Source of the DNA: Methanoplanus sp. FWC-SCC4
GTDB taxonomy: Archaea > Halobacteriota > Methanomicrobia > Methanomicrobiales > Methanomicrobiaceae
NCBI RefSeq assembly: GCF_032878975.1
Contig: NZ_CP043875.1
Span: forward strand, 310,001 to 374,000
DNA: 64,000 nt
Direction: 5' to 3'
Position numbers and translations under genes: made by a program. Positions 25,103-35,310 of the stretch are shown in pieces. A model generated the notes under the pieces. That model did no database searches. It worked only from the letters and a program-made list of their open reading frames with translations, and was not told the origin of the DNA. Each line of letters starts with the position of its first letter. Positions within the stretch are counted from its first letter, which is position 1.

Positions 25103-26199
25103 GCAGAATAGAATTTATGCAGGGCAATATAGCCTGTGCTGAAGGTGCTCTTGCGGCAGGGTGCAGTTTTTTTGGCGGTTATCCAATCACTCCCTCTACT
25201 GAAATCGCCGAACATATGGCAAAAAAACTGCCAAAACTTGGTCGGACTTTCATTCAGATGGAGGATGAAATCGCCAGTATATCGGCAATAATCGGTGCAT
25301 CCTGGACAGGTGCACGTGCAATGACCGCAACAAGCGGGCCCGGTTTTTCCCTGATGATGGAAAACCTCGGCTATGCAATAATGACCGAGACACCATGTGT
25401 TATCGTAAATATTCAGAGGGGGGGACCCTCAACAGGTCAGCCCACCATGTCGGCACAGGGGGATATGATGCAGTGCCGGTTTGGCTCACACGGGGATATC
25501 AGCATAATTGCACTTACTCCGTCAAGTGTTCAGGAGATGTATGAACTGACGGTAAAAGCATTCAATCTCGCAGACAGGTTCCGCTGTCCTGTGTTCGTTA
25601 TGTCTGATGAGACAATCGGTCATATGCGTGAGAGAATTACAATCCCTGATGAAGTTGAAATAACGCAAAGAAAGCCCCTTTTGAAAGGCAGACTGCCTTT
25701 TGAACCTGAAGATGACATGATCCCGGGTTTTCCTGTATTCGGGGAGGGTCACCGTGTACATGTGACTGGTCTTACTCACGACATGAGGGGTTATCCTGAC
25801 ACTACAAACCATGAGACACATGCGACGCTTGTAAAAAGGCTTGTTAATAAGATTGAGTCCAAAAAATACGAGATTGCGGATTACGATCTTGTCAACCCTG
25901 AGGCAGAGGTCGTTTTTGTAACCTACGGTCCTGCGACAAGGACTGTAAGGCAGCTCATGAAAAACAGGTCTGATCTTAAGATCGGACATCTGAATCTCAG
26001 GATGGTCTGGCCTTTCCCTGAAAAACTACTTTACGAGTTTGAAAATGCCAAAGCATTCATAGTTCCTGAAATGAATCTCGGCCAAATCTCAAGAGAAGTG
26101 GAGAGGCACACTGATGTAAGGGTTGTATCCGTTCCTAAAATCGGCGGTGAAATTCATACAACAGAAGAACTTCTAAAAGCGATGGAGGACTTCATATGA
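25099..26199 (+). CDS. korA: 2-oxoglutarate:ferredoxin oxidoreductase, alpha subunit
   Basis: A 366-residue pyruvate/2-oxoglutarate oxidoreductase alpha chain. The N-terminal GCSFFGGYPITPSTEIAEHM and the loop MEDEIASISAIIGASWTGARAMTATSGPG are diagnostic, and RGGPSTGQPT follows. The lack of fusion to the gamma domain and the kor gene order identify KorA. In methanogens the enzyme makes 2-oxoglutarate reductively from succinyl-CoA and CO2 for glutamate synthesis. It overlaps both neighbours by 4 bp. Confidence 0.93.
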   Translation: MSRIEFMQGNIACAEGALAAGCSFFGGYPITPSTEIAEHMAKKLPKLGRTFIQMEDEIASISAIIGASWTGARAMTATSGPGFSLMMENLGYAIMTETPCVIVNIQRGGPSTGQPTMSAQGDMMQCRFGSHGDISIIALTPSSVQEMYELTVKAFNLADRFRCPVFVMSDETIGHMRERITIPDEVEITQRKPLLKGRLPFEPEDDMIPGFPVFGEGHRVHVTGLTHDMRGYPDTTNHETHATLVKRLVNKIESKKYEIADYDLVNPEAEVVFVTYGPATRTVRQLMKNRSDLKIGHLNLRMVWPFPEKLLYEFENAKAFIVPEMNLGQISREVERHTDVRVVSVPKIGGEIHTTEELLKAMEDFI

Positions 26200-26993
26200 C
26201 CGGAGATGTCAGCGACTGGTACCGCCATGACAGAATGCCGCATATATTCTGTACAGGATGCGGCAACGGAACCGTCATAAACTGTACCCTTAATGCCGTA
26301 AACGAGATGGGCTGGGATATAGACAATACAATATTTGTTTCAGGAATCGGCTGTTCTTCACGATCACCGGGATATATCGTAACCGATTCACTTCATACAA
26401 CTCACGGGCGTGCCCTTGCGTTTGCAACCGGTGTCAAGATGGCAAAACCGGAATTTAATGTCGTTGTGTTCACAGGGGACGGTGATTTGTCTGCAATCGG
26501 AGGCAACCACTTCATACACGCCTGCCGGAGAAATATCAACATGACGGTAGTCTGTATGAACAATATGATTTACGGCATGACAGGCGGACAGGGGAGTCCG
26601 TGCACACCTGTCGGGGCAATTTCAACCACAACTCCGTACGGTGCAAGAGAGCCTGTATTTGATCTTGCAGAGCTTGCAGTGGCCGCAGGTGCAAACTATT
26701 CTGCAAGATGGACATCATATCACGTAAAAGAGCTTACAAAGGCGATAAAGACAGGTATGGAAACAACCGGCCTTTCTTTCATCGAAGCAATGACACAGTG
26801 CCCGACATCGTTTGGAAGAAGGAATAAACAAAGAAAGGTAACAGATATGATTGATCATATGAGGACTCACTCAATTCTTCTCTCCAAAAAAAGAAGGATG
26901 GAGGAATCAGGTGAAAAGGTTCCTGATGATTTATTCACAGTAGGTGAGTTTGTAAGGCGTTACCGCCCTGCTCTCGGAGTGGTTGAAGAATGA
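26196..26993 (+). CDS. korB: 2-oxoglutarate:ferredoxin oxidoreductase, beta subunit (TPP-binding)
   Basis: A 265-residue thiamine-diphosphate-binding chain. FCTGCGNGT near residue 18, SGIGCSSR and the TPP motif GDGDLSAIGGNH ... CMNNMIYGMTGGQ are all present. It carries the catalytic cofactor and part of the Fe-S cluster ligation. Overlaps of 4 bp on both sides place it firmly in the korDABC-sucCD string. Confidence 0.94.
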   Translation: MTGDVSDWYRHDRMPHIFCTGCGNGTVINCTLNAVNEMGWDIDNTIFVSGIGCSSRSPGYIVTDSLHTTHGRALAFATGVKMAKPEFNVVVFTGDGDLSAIGGNHFIHACRRNINMTVVCMNNMIYGMTGGQGSPCTPVGAISTTTPYGAREPVFDLAELAVAAGANYSARWTSYHVKELTKAIKTGMETTGLSFIEAMTQCPTSFGRRNKQRKVTDMIDHMRTHSILLSKKRRMEESGEKVPDDLFTVGEFVRRYRPALGVVEE

Positions 26994-27532
26994 GGCATGA
27001 GATTTTGTTCTCAGGCTTTGGCGGTCAGGGAATTATTCTCTCGGCAGTGATTCTGGGACGTGCTGCGGCAATATATGATAAAAAATTTGCCGTACAGACG
27101 CAGGTTTACGGCCCTGAAGCAAGAGGCGGCGCTTCAATGAGTGCCGTTGTCATTGATGAGGATGATGTGCTTTATCCGGAGGTAACAAATCCGGATATTT
27201 ATGTAATCATGTCCCAGCAGGGATTTGAAAAATACGGTACCGGGGCAGGTGCTGATTCTTTCATGCTACTTGACAAGGGACTGGTCTTTTCAAGGCCGGA
27301 AACGAGATATTTTGAGGTTCCGGCAACAGAAGAGGCCAAAAATACAATGGGCAGGGTAATTGTCGCAAATATTATAATGCTCGGCGCACTGGTGAGTTCC
27401 ACCGAAGTTGTCAGTCGTGAGGCAATCGAAATGGCGGTTCTTGACAGCGTACCGAAAGGCACTGAGCAGCTTAACATGAAAGCACTCAATGCAGGATTTG
27501 ATCTTGGGAAAAAGGGAGGAAACTGGATTTGA
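26990..27532 (+). CDS. korC: 2-oxoglutarate:ferredoxin oxidoreductase, gamma subunit
   Basis: A 180-residue gamma chain with the family signature FSGFGGQGIILSAVILGRAA at residues 7-26 and the substrate-side motif TQVYGPEARGGASMSAVV. It binds coenzyme A in related enzymes. It completes the four-subunit complex and overlaps sucC by 4 bp. Confidence 0.93.
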   Translation: MRHEILFSGFGGQGIILSAVILGRAAAIYDKKFAVQTQVYGPEARGGASMSAVVIDEDDVLYPEVTNPDIYVIMSQQGFEKYGTGAGADSFMLLDKGLVFSRPETRYFEVPATEEAKNTMGRVIVANIIMLGALVSSTEVVSREAIEMAVLDSVPKGTEQLNMKALNAGFDLGKKGGNWI

Positions 27533-28617
27533 AACTATTGGAATTTGAGGCGAAAAAGATCTTTAAAGAGCACGGCATACCCGTGCCTGAAAGTTTTGTC
27601 ATAAACAGTCCTGAAGAGATTGGTGATCAGGCTTCTTCACTTGGCAGTGAAGTTGTGTTAAAGGCACAGGTTGATGTAGGGGGAAGAGGAAAGGCAGGCG
27701 GTGTAATAATTTCCGATGTTGCATCAGCTAAAAAAAATGCAGAATTGCTCTTCTCAAAAGAGATAAAGGGAATTCCTGTTGAAAAAATACTGGTAGAGGA
27801 AAAACTGCCGATTGAACAGGAATACTATGTGAGCATAACAATAGATCGTGCAAAAAAAGAGCCGGTAATTCTTTTCTGTGCAACAGGCGGTGTTGACATT
27901 GAAGAGACTGCAAAGAACAATCCTGATGCTCTTCACAGGGTAAGAGTTGCCCCTATTTTACATGATATTCCTCCTTTCATGATGAGGAGACTTTTAAGAG
28001 GTGTTCCTGCGGAGATAGGTCCTGTCCTGAATTCACTATACCGTGTCTACTGTGACAGTGATGCACTGCTTGCGGAAATTAATCCTCTTGTCACAACAAA
28101 AAAAGGTGTCTATGCAGCTGATGCAAAGCTCATCATTGATGACAATGCCCTGTACCGCCAGGGTATCAGGGTAAACCGTGATTTAACCCCGCGTGAACGA
28201 AAGGCTGAGGAATACGGCTTTTCATATGTGGAGCTTACAGGTAACATAGGCGTAATCGGAAACGGCGCAGGGCTTACCATGTCAACTCTTGATTTAATTG
28301 AGCTTTCCGGAGGAAAAGCGGCAAACTTCCTTGATGTCGGCGGAGGTGCAAATACCGAAAGGGTGTGCAATGCAGTCAGACTTGTAGCCGATATGCCTCT
28401 TGTAAAAGTCATCGTTGTAAACCTTCTTGGAGGAATCACACGCTGCGATGAGGTGGCAAAGGGAATTGTTGAGGCAGGTGTCAGCCAGCCTGTTGTTGTC
28501 CGTCTTGCAGGTACAAACGAAGAAGAGGGAAGGCGTATTCTAAAAGAGAACGGCTATCATATGCTTGATACTATGGAAGAAGTCGTCATGTGTGCAGTAA
28601 AGGAGGCAGGCAAATGA
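27529..28617 (+). CDS. sucC: Succinyl-CoA synthetase, beta subunit (ATP-grasp)
   Basis: A 362-residue ATP-grasp subunit; KAQVDVGGRGKAGGV (residues 44-58) and GNIGVIGNGAGLTM plus GGGANTERV mark nucleotide and subunit-interface regions. It forms succinyl-CoA from succinate, CoA and NTP, the step directly before KorDABC in the reductive direction. It is slightly shorter than bacterial forms (about 388). The TTG start overlaps korC and the stop overlaps sucD by 4 bp. Confidence 0.93.
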   Translation: MKLLEFEAKKIFKEHGIPVPESFVINSPEEIGDQASSLGSEVVLKAQVDVGGRGKAGGVIISDVASAKKNAELLFSKEIKGIPVEKILVEEKLPIEQEYYVSITIDRAKKEPVILFCATGGVDIEETAKNNPDALHRVRVAPILHDIPPFMMRRLLRGVPAEIGPVLNSLYRVYCDSDALLAEINPLVTTKKGVYAADAKLIIDDNALYRQGIRVNRDLTPRERKAEEYGFSYVELTGNIGVIGNGAGLTMSTLDLIELSGGKAANFLDVGGGANTERVCNAVRLVADMPLVKVIVVNLLGGITRCDEVAKGIVEAGVSQPVVVRLAGTNEEEGRRILKENGYHMLDTMEEVVMCAVKEAGK

Positions 28618-29489
28618 TTTACGGGGATAAAAATACCGGTGTTATAGTTCAGGGTGCTACCGGAAAGCAGGGCAGATTTCACATTAACCTGATGAACCGT
28701 TATGCGGATGAGGTCGGAGGAAAAGGAGTTGTGGCAGGAGTCACCCCGGGCAAGGGCGGCCAGGAAGTAGACGGCGTTCCTGTATATGACTCCTTAAGAG
28801 AGGCACTCGCCGAGCATGATGCTTCTGCAAGCGTTTTGTTTGTACCGGGTTTTGCAGCCGGGGACTCCATTATGGAGGCTGCATACAACGGTCTTGAGAC
28901 TGTTGTTGCGATAACCGAACATATTCCTGTTCATGACGCAATGTGCGCAATATCATATGCAAGACTGGAGGGTTGCAGCGTAATCGGACCAAACTGTCCG
29001 GGAATACTCTCCCCTGGTGAAATTAAGATGGGTATCATGCCTGCACACCTTGCATTTAAGGCAAATACCGGAAATGTGGGGATAATTTCCAGAAGCGGCA
29101 CACTGACTTACGAGGTTGTAAATGAACTGACCCGTGCGGGAATAGGTCAGAGCACGATAGTAGGAATTGGCGGTGACCCTGTTATCGGCCAGACATTTGT
29201 GGACGTTCTTGAAAGGTTTGAAAACGATCCTGAAACTAGGGGAATTGTTTTGATTGGAGAAGTTGGCGGAAACCTTGAGGAGGAAGGTGCATCATACACA
29301 GATCTTCCGATTGTAACCTATATTGCAGGTGTTTCGGCACCCCCTGAGAAGAGAATGGGGCATGCTGGTGCAATTGTTGAGGGCGGTGAAGGAGATGCAG
29401 GGTCAAAGATCAGGCGTCTTGAAGCTCAGGGTGTCACGGTCGCAAGTAAGCCGTCTTTAATTCCGACACTGATTAGGGAAATGCTTTAA
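28614..29489 (+). CDS. sucD: Succinyl-CoA synthetase, alpha subunit
   Basis: A 291-residue CoA-binding subunit. The N-terminal VIVQGATGKQGRFH is the CoA-binding turn, GPNCPG follows in the middle, and GHAGAIV holds the His that is phosphorylated during catalysis. ATG 28614 is chosen because AGGAGG lies 7 nt upstream and it overlaps the sucC stop (ATGA); an earlier in-frame ATG at 28590 lies inside sucC. The diadenylate cyclase gene begins 16 bp after its stop. Confidence 0.94.
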   Translation: MIYGDKNTGVIVQGATGKQGRFHINLMNRYADEVGGKGVVAGVTPGKGGQEVDGVPVYDSLREALAEHDASASVLFVPGFAAGDSIMEAAYNGLETVVAITEHIPVHDAMCAISYARLEGCSVIGPNCPGILSPGEIKMGIMPAHLAFKANTGNVGIISRSGTLTYEVVNELTRAGIGQSTIVGIGGDPVIGQTFVDVLERFENDPETRGIVLIGEVGGNLEEEGASYTDLPIVTYIAGVSAPPEKRMGHAGAIVEGGEGDAGSKIRRLEAQGVTVASKPSLIPTLIREML

Positions 29490-29505
29490 AAAAATTCTGA
29501 AAAAA

Positions 29506-30306
29506 ATGGTTGATAATGAACTGATGATGCAGCATGCATCTGAAATTGCAGGGGATATAGGGGCAAAGGCAATTGTTTCATTTACAGAGCCATTTCCTTT
29601 TGAATCTGATAAGCCTGTGATCTGGGTGGAAGATCTTCAGCTTGATATTTTAAGGGATCTGACAATGCATGATATCCTTGAGATATCCCAAAGGCATCTG
29701 CACGATGCTGCTATCCAGATATATCTGACCAAAAATTTTGACGAAGGACTTGTGGTCGGGGTTTTCCCGTATGCCATTTTGGTATATGACATAAATGAAG
29801 GCAGGAATTTTATTAATGTCAGGGATTATGACGACATCGTAAGCCGTGAAGTAATGTCCGCAGTACTGAGGCTGGCACTTGATATTGCAGTCGAGGGGCG
29901 TGAGGGCAGACACATAGGCACAGCATTTATCATCGGAAATTCCGATGAAATAATGAAAAATTCACACCAGGCAATAATCAATCCTTACAAAGGTCAGCAT
30001 CCTGATGACTGCGATATTAAAAACAGGCATAACTGGGAGAGCATAAAGGAGTTTTCGCAGCTTGACGGTGTTTTTGTAGTCGATCCTAATGGAAGGATTG
30101 TCGCCGCCGGAAGATACCTCAATATAAACACCGGCTCAATAAACCTTCCCGGAGGGATGGGTGGCAGACACCTTGCGGCAGCGGCAATAACACTGGATAT
30201 TCCGGTAATTGGTGTAACCGTTTCCGAATCAGGCGGAATTGTAAGGATATTCCGTGACGGCAAATGTGATCAGACCATACGATCTGATGTACGCGTACGC
30301 TGGTAA
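29506..30306 (+). CDS. dacZ: Diadenylate cyclase (DacZ, c-di-AMP synthase)
   Basis: A 266-residue archaeal diadenylate cyclase. The C-terminal DAC domain has the DGA-type motif LDGVFVVDPNG (Asp187-Gly188) and the GGRHLAAAA motif (219-227), together the active site that condenses two ATP into cyclic di-AMP. The N-terminal ~125 residues form the pyruvate-kinase-C-like domain typical of DacZ. In archaea c-di-AMP affects osmotic balance and potassium uptake. It follows sucD by 16 bp and may be read from the same mRNA. No good ribosome-binding site is seen; starts at residues 7-8 are possible alternatives. Confidence 0.9.
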   Translation: MVDNELMMQHASEIAGDIGAKAIVSFTEPFPFESDKPVIWVEDLQLDILRDLTMHDILEISQRHLHDAAIQIYLTKNFDEGLVVGVFPYAILVYDINEGRNFINVRDYDDIVSREVMSAVLRLALDIAVEGREGRHIGTAFIIGNSDEIMKNSHQAIINPYKGQHPDDCDIKNRHNWESIKEFSQLDGVFVVDPNGRIVAAGRYLNINTGSINLPGGMGGRHLAAAAITLDIPVIGVTVSESGGIVRIFRDGKCDQTIRSDVRVRW

Positions 30307-30470
30307 AAGGATTTAAACGGATTCTTTTGAAAAATAATCCTCTCTTCTTTTTTAAATTTATTTTAACCCTGCCGGTCCCGTGCTGTTTTTGATCAAAGCG
30401 AATAATAATTTATTATGTGAATAAATACTACTATTAATAATCAAATGTTCCCGGGAGCATGAGCAGTAAT

Positions 30471-31676
30471 ATGGTACGAAATATCGCAATAGAAAAAATC
30501 CTTCAGACACCGATAGAAAAGCAGAATACGGAAATTGCAGAGAGAAAGTGTATAGGACACCCTGACAGCCTTGCAGATGGTATTGCAGAGGCCGTTTCAA
30601 GAGCACTTTCAAAGGCATACCTTGAGGAATGTGATGCAGTTTTGCACCACAACACAGACCAGGGAGAGATCGTTGCAGGAGAGTCCATGCCGAAGTTCGG
30701 CGGCGGAACTGTAACAAAGCCTGTCTATGTTCTTCTCACAGGCCGTGCAACAAAGAGTTTCGAAGGAAAAACAATTCCGACAGATGCAATTGCAGTTAAT
30801 GCTGCAAGAGATTACCTGAGAAACACTCTTGAATACCTTAACATGGAGCATGACGTAATCGTCGACTGCCGTATGGGTGTCGGATCATCTGATCTTCGTG
30901 ATGTATTCAAGGCAAACGGAAGCGGCAGAATACCGCATGCAAATGACACATCATTTGGTATAGGACACGCTCCTTTTAGCGATCTTGAAAATATTATTCT
31001 TAATGTCAGTGATCACATTGACAACAATGTAAGGGCAAAGCATCCTATAATCGGTACCGATGTAAAAATCATGGGTCTTCGTCAGAACGATGACATAACA
31101 CTGACTCTGTGTGTACCTATGATTGACCGCTTCTGCTCCGATATGGGCGAGTATATTGAGGCTGTCGAGTTCATTAAAGAAGAAGTCAGGAATGTTGCAT
31201 CCGGCTCAACAAAGAGAAATGTGAATGTGGCTATCAACACAGGTGACAGAATAGATCAGGAAAGTATCTTCCTGACAGTTACCGGCACATCTGCAGAGAT
31301 GGGTGATGACGGTAGTGTCGGCCGTGGAAACAGGTGCAACGGACTTATCACACCACAGCGCCCGATGAGTATGGAAGCAACAAGCGGAAAGAATCCTATA
31401 AACCACATCGGAAAGATCTACAACCTTTTGTCAACCGAGATTGCAAAGAAATGTGTTGCAGAGGTTGAAGGCATAGACGATCTGTATATCCGCCTCCTTT
31501 CACAGATTGGAAAGCCGATTGATCAGCCTCTTGTTGCAAGTGCGCAGTACATTGCAAACGGAATCGAAGAAGCTGACAAGATGGAAAAGGAAATTTATGC
31601 AATAATCGATGACTCTCTTGCAAATGTAACAGATATTACAGAAAGGGTAATTCGCGGTGAACTCAGAACCTTCTGA
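30471..31676 (+). CDS. mat: S-adenosylmethionine synthetase, archaeal type
   Basis: A 401-residue archaeal methionine adenosyltransferase, unlike bacterial Met[27 protein letters not shown] and KFGGGTV near the start and [11 protein letters not shown]-like [12 protein letters not shown] are characteristic. It makes AdoMet, needed by Mmp10 and the methyltransferases of this window. I prefer ATG 30471 (MVRNIAIEK), matching the usual archaeal N-terminus; an ATG 12 bp upstream has GGGAG too close to it. It is monocistronic. Confidence 0.94.
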   Translation: MVRNIAIEKILQTPIEKQNTEIAERKCIGHPDSLADGIAEAVSRALSKAYLEECDAVLHHNTDQGEIVAGESMPKFGGGTVTKPVYVLLTGRATKSFEGKTIPTDAIAVNAARDYLRNTLEYLNMEHDVIVDCRMGVGSSDLRDVFKANGSGRIPHANDTSFGIGHAPFSDLENIILNVSDHIDNNVRAKHPIIGTDVKIMGLRQNDDITLTLCVPMIDRFCSDMGEYIEAVEFIKEEVRNVASGSTKRNVNVAINTGDRIDQESIFLTVTGTSAEMGDDGSVGRGNRCNGLITPQRPMSMEATSGKNPINHIGKIYNLLSTEIAKKCVAEVEGIDDLYIRLLSQIGKPIDQPLVASAQYIANGIEEADKMEKEIYAIIDDSLANVTDITERVIRGELRTF

Positions 31677-31814
31677 TTCTTAAAACTCATAAATACAATC
31701 AACTTTTTTAAAAAGAATGAATATTCTCATTATTTGATCAGTGATTTCTATTTCGGGTGTCTTCAGGGCTTAATGGTAAATATCCTAATATTACTAGCAC
31801 CAAAATTTAAATGA

Positions 31815-32699
31815 ATGAATCCTGACGGAAAGAAGAGGGATGTACTGAGACTTGCAATACCAAATAAGGGAAGGATTGCAGACCCTATTATCCAGCTTAT
31901 CGAAAGCAGCGGCCTGAAACTTCAAGATACAAAAAGCAGGAAGCTTATTACAAAAACCTCTGATCCCAAAATCGAGGTTCTTTTTGCAAGACCTATTGAC
32001 ATTCCTGAATATGTTGCAAACGGAGCCGCGGATCTCGGCATCACGGGAAGGGACATGGTCATGGAAAGGGGTTCTGATGTTAAAGAGCTTCTTGACCTGA
32101 AATCAGGCAAAGCAACCCTCGTGATTGCCGTCCCTGATGATTCAGCAATAAAAGGGCCGGAGGATTTGAAAGGTCTGAAGGTTGCAACGGAATTCCCGGG
32201 AATATGCGAGCGTTACTTTGAGAAACTCGGAATTGAGGTTACACTTGTTCCGGTCGGGGGTGCCTGTGAGGCGGCGCCATATCTCGGGATTGCTGATGCG
32301 ATTGTTGATCTTACAAGTTCCGGGACGACTCTTGCAACAAACAATCTGAGAATTGTATGCGAGATACTGACATCCACTACAATCGTTATTGAAAACAGGA
32401 ATCTGGGAAAACTGTTCTCTGAAAAGGTTGGTGATTTTTGTCTTGCACTTGAGAGTGTCCTGCATGCAAGAGGCCAGCGCTATTTGATGATGAATGTGGA
32501 GCGTTTGCACCTCGATGAAGTGAGGAATGTTCTGCCGGGACTTTCAGGGCCGACTGTTATGGATGTCGTATCAGATGATAATCTTGTAGCCGTTCATGCA
32601 GTGGTTTCAGAGGAACACCTGTATTCTCTCGTTGGAGACCTGAAAAAAGCCGGCGCAAAAGACATCCTTGTTGTACCGATTGAAAGGATGATCCGGTGA
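31815..32699 (+). CDS. hisG: ATP phosphoribosyltransferase (long form)
   Basis: A 294-residue HisG, the first enzyme of histidine synthesis. [15 protein letters not shown] at the start, [13 protein letters not shown], and the phosphate-binding [14 protein letters not shown] are typical. The ~80-residue C-terminal domain (from about residue 215) is the ACT-like regulatory part of the long, HisZ-independent form, which gives feedback inhibition by histidine. It starts the hisG-hisA-hisB run, with a 4 bp gap before hisA. No clear Shine-Dalgarno is seen, so the leader may be short. Confidence 0.93.
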   Translation: MNPDGKKRDVLRLAIPNKGRIADPIIQLIESSGLKLQDTKSRKLITKTSDPKIEVLFARPIDIPEYVANGAADLGITGRDMVMERGSDVKELLDLKSGKATLVIAVPDDSAIKGPEDLKGLKVATEFPGICERYFEKLGIEVTLVPVGGACEAAPYLGIADAIVDLTSSGTTLATNNLRIVCEILTSTTIVIENRNLGKLFSEKVGDFCLALESVLHARGQRYLMMNVERLHLDEVRNVLPGLSGPTVMDVVSDDNLVAVHAVVSEEHLYSLVGDLKKAGAKDILVVPIERMIR

Positions 32700-32703
32700 T
32701 TGT

Positions 32704-33414
32704 ATGAGGGTTTTTCCTGCGGTTGACATTCTCGGCGGAAAGTGTGTCCAGCTGGTTCAGGGTAAAAGAGAGAATTCTACCGCATACGGCAGTCCTCTTG
32801 AGTGTGCCCGGAGGTGGACTGATGAAGGAGCAGACTCACTGCATATTGTAAATCTTGACGGTGCATTTGGTGACTCCGGTAAAAATGCAGAGCAGATAAA
32901 GTCTGTAATCGATGAGACCGGAGCCTTCGTTCAGCTTGGAGGAGGTATCAGAAGCCTTTCTGACGCTGCAGGATGGCTTAATGCCGGTGTTGACAGGGTA
33001 ATCATCGGAACACTTGCAATAAAGGAGCCTGAATGCATAAGGGAGCTTTCGGCTGAATATGGAAGTGACCGTGTTGTTGCAGGAGTCGATGCCAGAGACG
33101 GTCAGGTTGTTGTAAGCGGATGGGAGGAGCCTGCCGGAGATTATATCGGATGGGCAAAAAGGTTTGAGGAACTCGGGGCAGGAGCTCTTCTTTTCACCAA
33201 TGTTGATGTGGAGGGGCTTCAGGAAGGGATTGCTGCAGATCCTGTCAGAAGACTTCTGGAAAGCACGTATCTTCCGGTAATCATTGCAGGAGGCATATCC
33301 CTGCCCTCAGATGTCGTAACACTAAAGAAGATGGGTGTTGATGGAATAGTTATGGGATCAGCACTTTACAGTGGTAAAATTTCGCTTAAAGAGGCTTTGG
33401 AGGTTTGCAGATGA
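32704..33414 (+). CDS. hisA: ProFAR isomerase
   Basis: A 236-residue TIM-barrel isomerase of the fourth step of histidine synthesis. [17 protein letters not shown] at the N-terminus contains the first catalytic Asp, and NLDGAFG, QLGGGIR and the second half [11 protein letters not shown] with IIAGGIS complete the two half-barrels. Length is normal. It overlaps hisB by 4 bp. Confidence 0.94.
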   Translation: MRVFPAVDILGGKCVQLVQGKRENSTAYGSPLECARRWTDEGADSLHIVNLDGAFGDSGKNAEQIKSVIDETGAFVQLGGGIRSLSDAAGWLNAGVDRVIIGTLAIKEPECIRELSAEYGSDRVVAGVDARDGQVVVSGWEEPAGDYIGWAKRFEELGAGALLFTNVDVEGLQEGIAADPVRRLLESTYLPVIIAGGISLPSDVVTLKKMGVDGIVMGSALYSGKISLKEALEVCR

Positions 33415-33986
33415 GGTGTGCAGAGGTCTTCCGGGAAACAAAGGAGACTAAGGTCCGTGTTCTGATCAATCTTGACGGACAGGGTGAAGTGTGTGCGGAT
33501 ACAAAAATTCCCTTCCTGGATCATATGCTAAGTGCCATGGGCAGGCACGGGGGCTTTGACCTGACTGTTGAGGCTGACGGCGATTTGGATATAGACTGCC
33601 ACCACACAGTTGAGGATATAGGAATTGTCTTTGGGCAGGCACTAAAAGAGGCCATCGGGGAAGGCCGCGGTATTGTCAGGTTTTCACACATGGCTGTTCC
33701 GATGGATGAATCAATAGCATATGCAACACTTGATCTCGGAGGCCGCTCGTATTTAGTGATGGACGGAAGATTTTTTGGAAGCCCCGGAGATATCCCCGGT
33801 GATCTCTATGAGCATTTCTTCTACAGCATATGCTCAAATGCAAAAATTACTGCAAACCTTTCATTTACAGGAAGAAATGATCACCACATTTGTGAGGCGC
33901 TGTTCAAGGTTTTTGGTATTGCTCTTGGTATGGCAACAAGGGTCGATCCAAAGAAAGGCATCCCAAGCACCAAGGGAACATTATAG
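33411..33986 (+). CDS. hisB: Imidazoleglycerol-phosphate dehydratase
   Basis: A 191-residue dehydratase of histidine synthesis. The metal-binding motifs [18 protein letters not shown] and [11 protein letters not shown] are present in the first half and repeated as [12 protein letters not shown] and [12 protein letters not shown] in the second. ATG 33411 overlaps the hisA stop (ATGA), with GGAGGTTTG upstream. It lacks the phosphatase domain found in enterobacterial HisB, as expected. Confidence 0.94.
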   Translation: MRCAEVFRETKETKVRVLINLDGQGEVCADTKIPFLDHMLSAMGRHGGFDLTVEADGDLDIDCHHTVEDIGIVFGQALKEAIGEGRGIVRFSHMAVPMDESIAYATLDLGGRSYLVMDGRFFGSPGDIPGDLYEHFFYSICSNAKITANLSFTGRNDHHICEALFKVFGIALGMATRVDPKKGIPSTKGTL

Positions 33987-34146
33987 GCCAGGTTAACATA
34001 TCAATACAATAACTTCTTTTCAGGCTGTTTTTGTTATCGTTTGTTTGTTATCTGATATTTTTTAAAAGAGATTTCTGTGTACGGAATTTATTTTTGTTAT
34101 CTGATTTTTAATTTTAAGCTATGATTTTTTTTGAAAAAAGAAATGT

Positions 34147-34353
34147 TCAGGCGTTTACCGCCATGTCAACATCTTCCTTTTTGATTGTCTTACGTCCTGC
34201 GTGCTGTGCGTACTTGCTTGCCTCTTTTGTAAGGTTTGCAATGTATGCTTCAGATGCCTCAACTATTGCCTGTGCTGCGTCGCTTCCGACTCTCTCTGCA
34301 CCGTTCTTCTTTGCAATTCTTACTACTGCTGCAATTGGTAGATCATTTGCCAT
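34147..34353 (-). CDS. Archaeal histone (HMf family)
   Basis: A 68-residue histone-fold protein: LPIAAVVRIAKKNGAERVG, then the long central helix and RKTIKKEDVDMAV. It matches minimal archaeal histones that dimerise and wrap DNA without tails. The segment is monocistronic, with GAGGTGG (34361-34367) before the start, a good TATA box further up and a T-run on the coding strand after the stop. Confidence 0.95.
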   Translation of the reverse strand: MANDLPIAAVVRIAKKNGAERVGSDAAQAIVEASEAYIANLTKEASKYAQHAGRKTIKKEDVDMAVNA

Positions 34354-34386
34354 ATTAATTCCACCTCAAATGAAAGTATATCGGTG

Positions 34387-34396
34387 AATATAAATA
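34387..34396 (-). promoter_or_regulatory. TATA box of the histone gene
   Basis: Read on the minus strand, TATTTATATT is preceded by an A-rich BRE-like run and lies 34-43 bp before the ATG, which gives a short leader containing the GAGGTGG ribosome-binding site. Confidence 0.6.
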
Positions 34397-34546
34397 CTTT
34401 TTGGGAAAACAGGACTTTTAAAGGTTTGAATACGTTTATGGAATGATTATATTCATTTATTTACTCATCGTGTCTATAACGGGGTATTTGGTAAAATTAT
34501 ATATTAATTGAAGTTTTTTTTCAAAAATCTCTCTAAATTGGCGACA

Positions 34547-35299
34547 TTATTTTTTTGCCAGCGATTCGGCGATTAAAATGGCATTGGAATAATCCTTGTT
34601 GGCGCGCGATGTATCCACGAAAATTCTGTCGATATTTAGCACTGGTGCACCATGTGCATTTCCGTCTCCAAGGAGTGCAAGGGTCCTGAAGATCAGGTTG
34701 CCTGAGATGCCATCGGGGGCAATGATTATTCCATGTTGCCGCACTGCATCTTCTATTAAAATTTCACAGTGATCAGCACCTGTTTTCTCTGCGATTTCTA
34801 TTGCATCCGTTATGGTTTTGTCAACAATTTTATGCCGGCCGAGATCCCCTGTCCTGCCGCCTGAAAGTACTGCCACCCTGTCGTTTATACCGAACTTTTT
34901 TGCAACAGGCCGCGAGGCATTTATGAAAGATATCTTTTCATCTACAGTCCACCCCTCGTCAACTCCGACAGGTGCCAGAAGAAATCTTGTCCCGTCTGAG
35001 GTCTCAATAATGGCAGCCCTTTCAAGACTGCTTACACCTGCATGTCTTTTCAGGTTTTTCATCATTTTGTTTGCCGGAAGTGTCCCTCTCACAGCGGCAT
35101 CTATACTCTTGTCATAGAGTGCGTCTATTAGTGCTTCTTCAGGGTTTTCACATTTGTGGATTTCAGGATTTGTACCGTTAAACTCAAGGTCAAGACTCGT
35201 GAATATTCTAATCCTGACTTTATCCCTGACAGAATTTATAGAATTAAGTATTTTTTCATTATTTTCGCCAACACCGATGCCGACAATCAAATTCGTCAC
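34547..35299 (-). CDS. mtxX: Methanogenesis marker 4 / MtxX-like protein
   Basis: A 250-residue protein with a phosphotransacetylase-like fold, found in methanogens and called MtxX or marker protein 4. Recognisable segments are [42 protein letters not shown] and [16 protein letters not shown]. It is often described as a methyltransferase-related protein, but the reaction is not established. It lies 11 bp downstream of mmp2 in the same direction, so the two markers probably form an operon. Confidence 0.88.
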   Translation of the reverse strand: MTNLIVGIGVGENNEKILNSINSVRDKVRIRIFTSLDLEFNGTNPEIHKCENPEEALIDALYDKSIDAAVRGTLPANKMMKNLKRHAGVSSLERAAIIETSDGTRFLLAPVGVDEGWTVDEKISFINASRPVAKKFGINDRVAVLSGGRTGDLGRHKIVDKTITDAIEIAEKTGADHCEILIEDAVRQHGIIIAPDGISGNLIFRTLALLGDGNAHGAPVLNIDRIFVDTSRANKDYSNAILIAESLAKK

Positions 35300-35310
35300 C
35301 CTAAAAAAAA

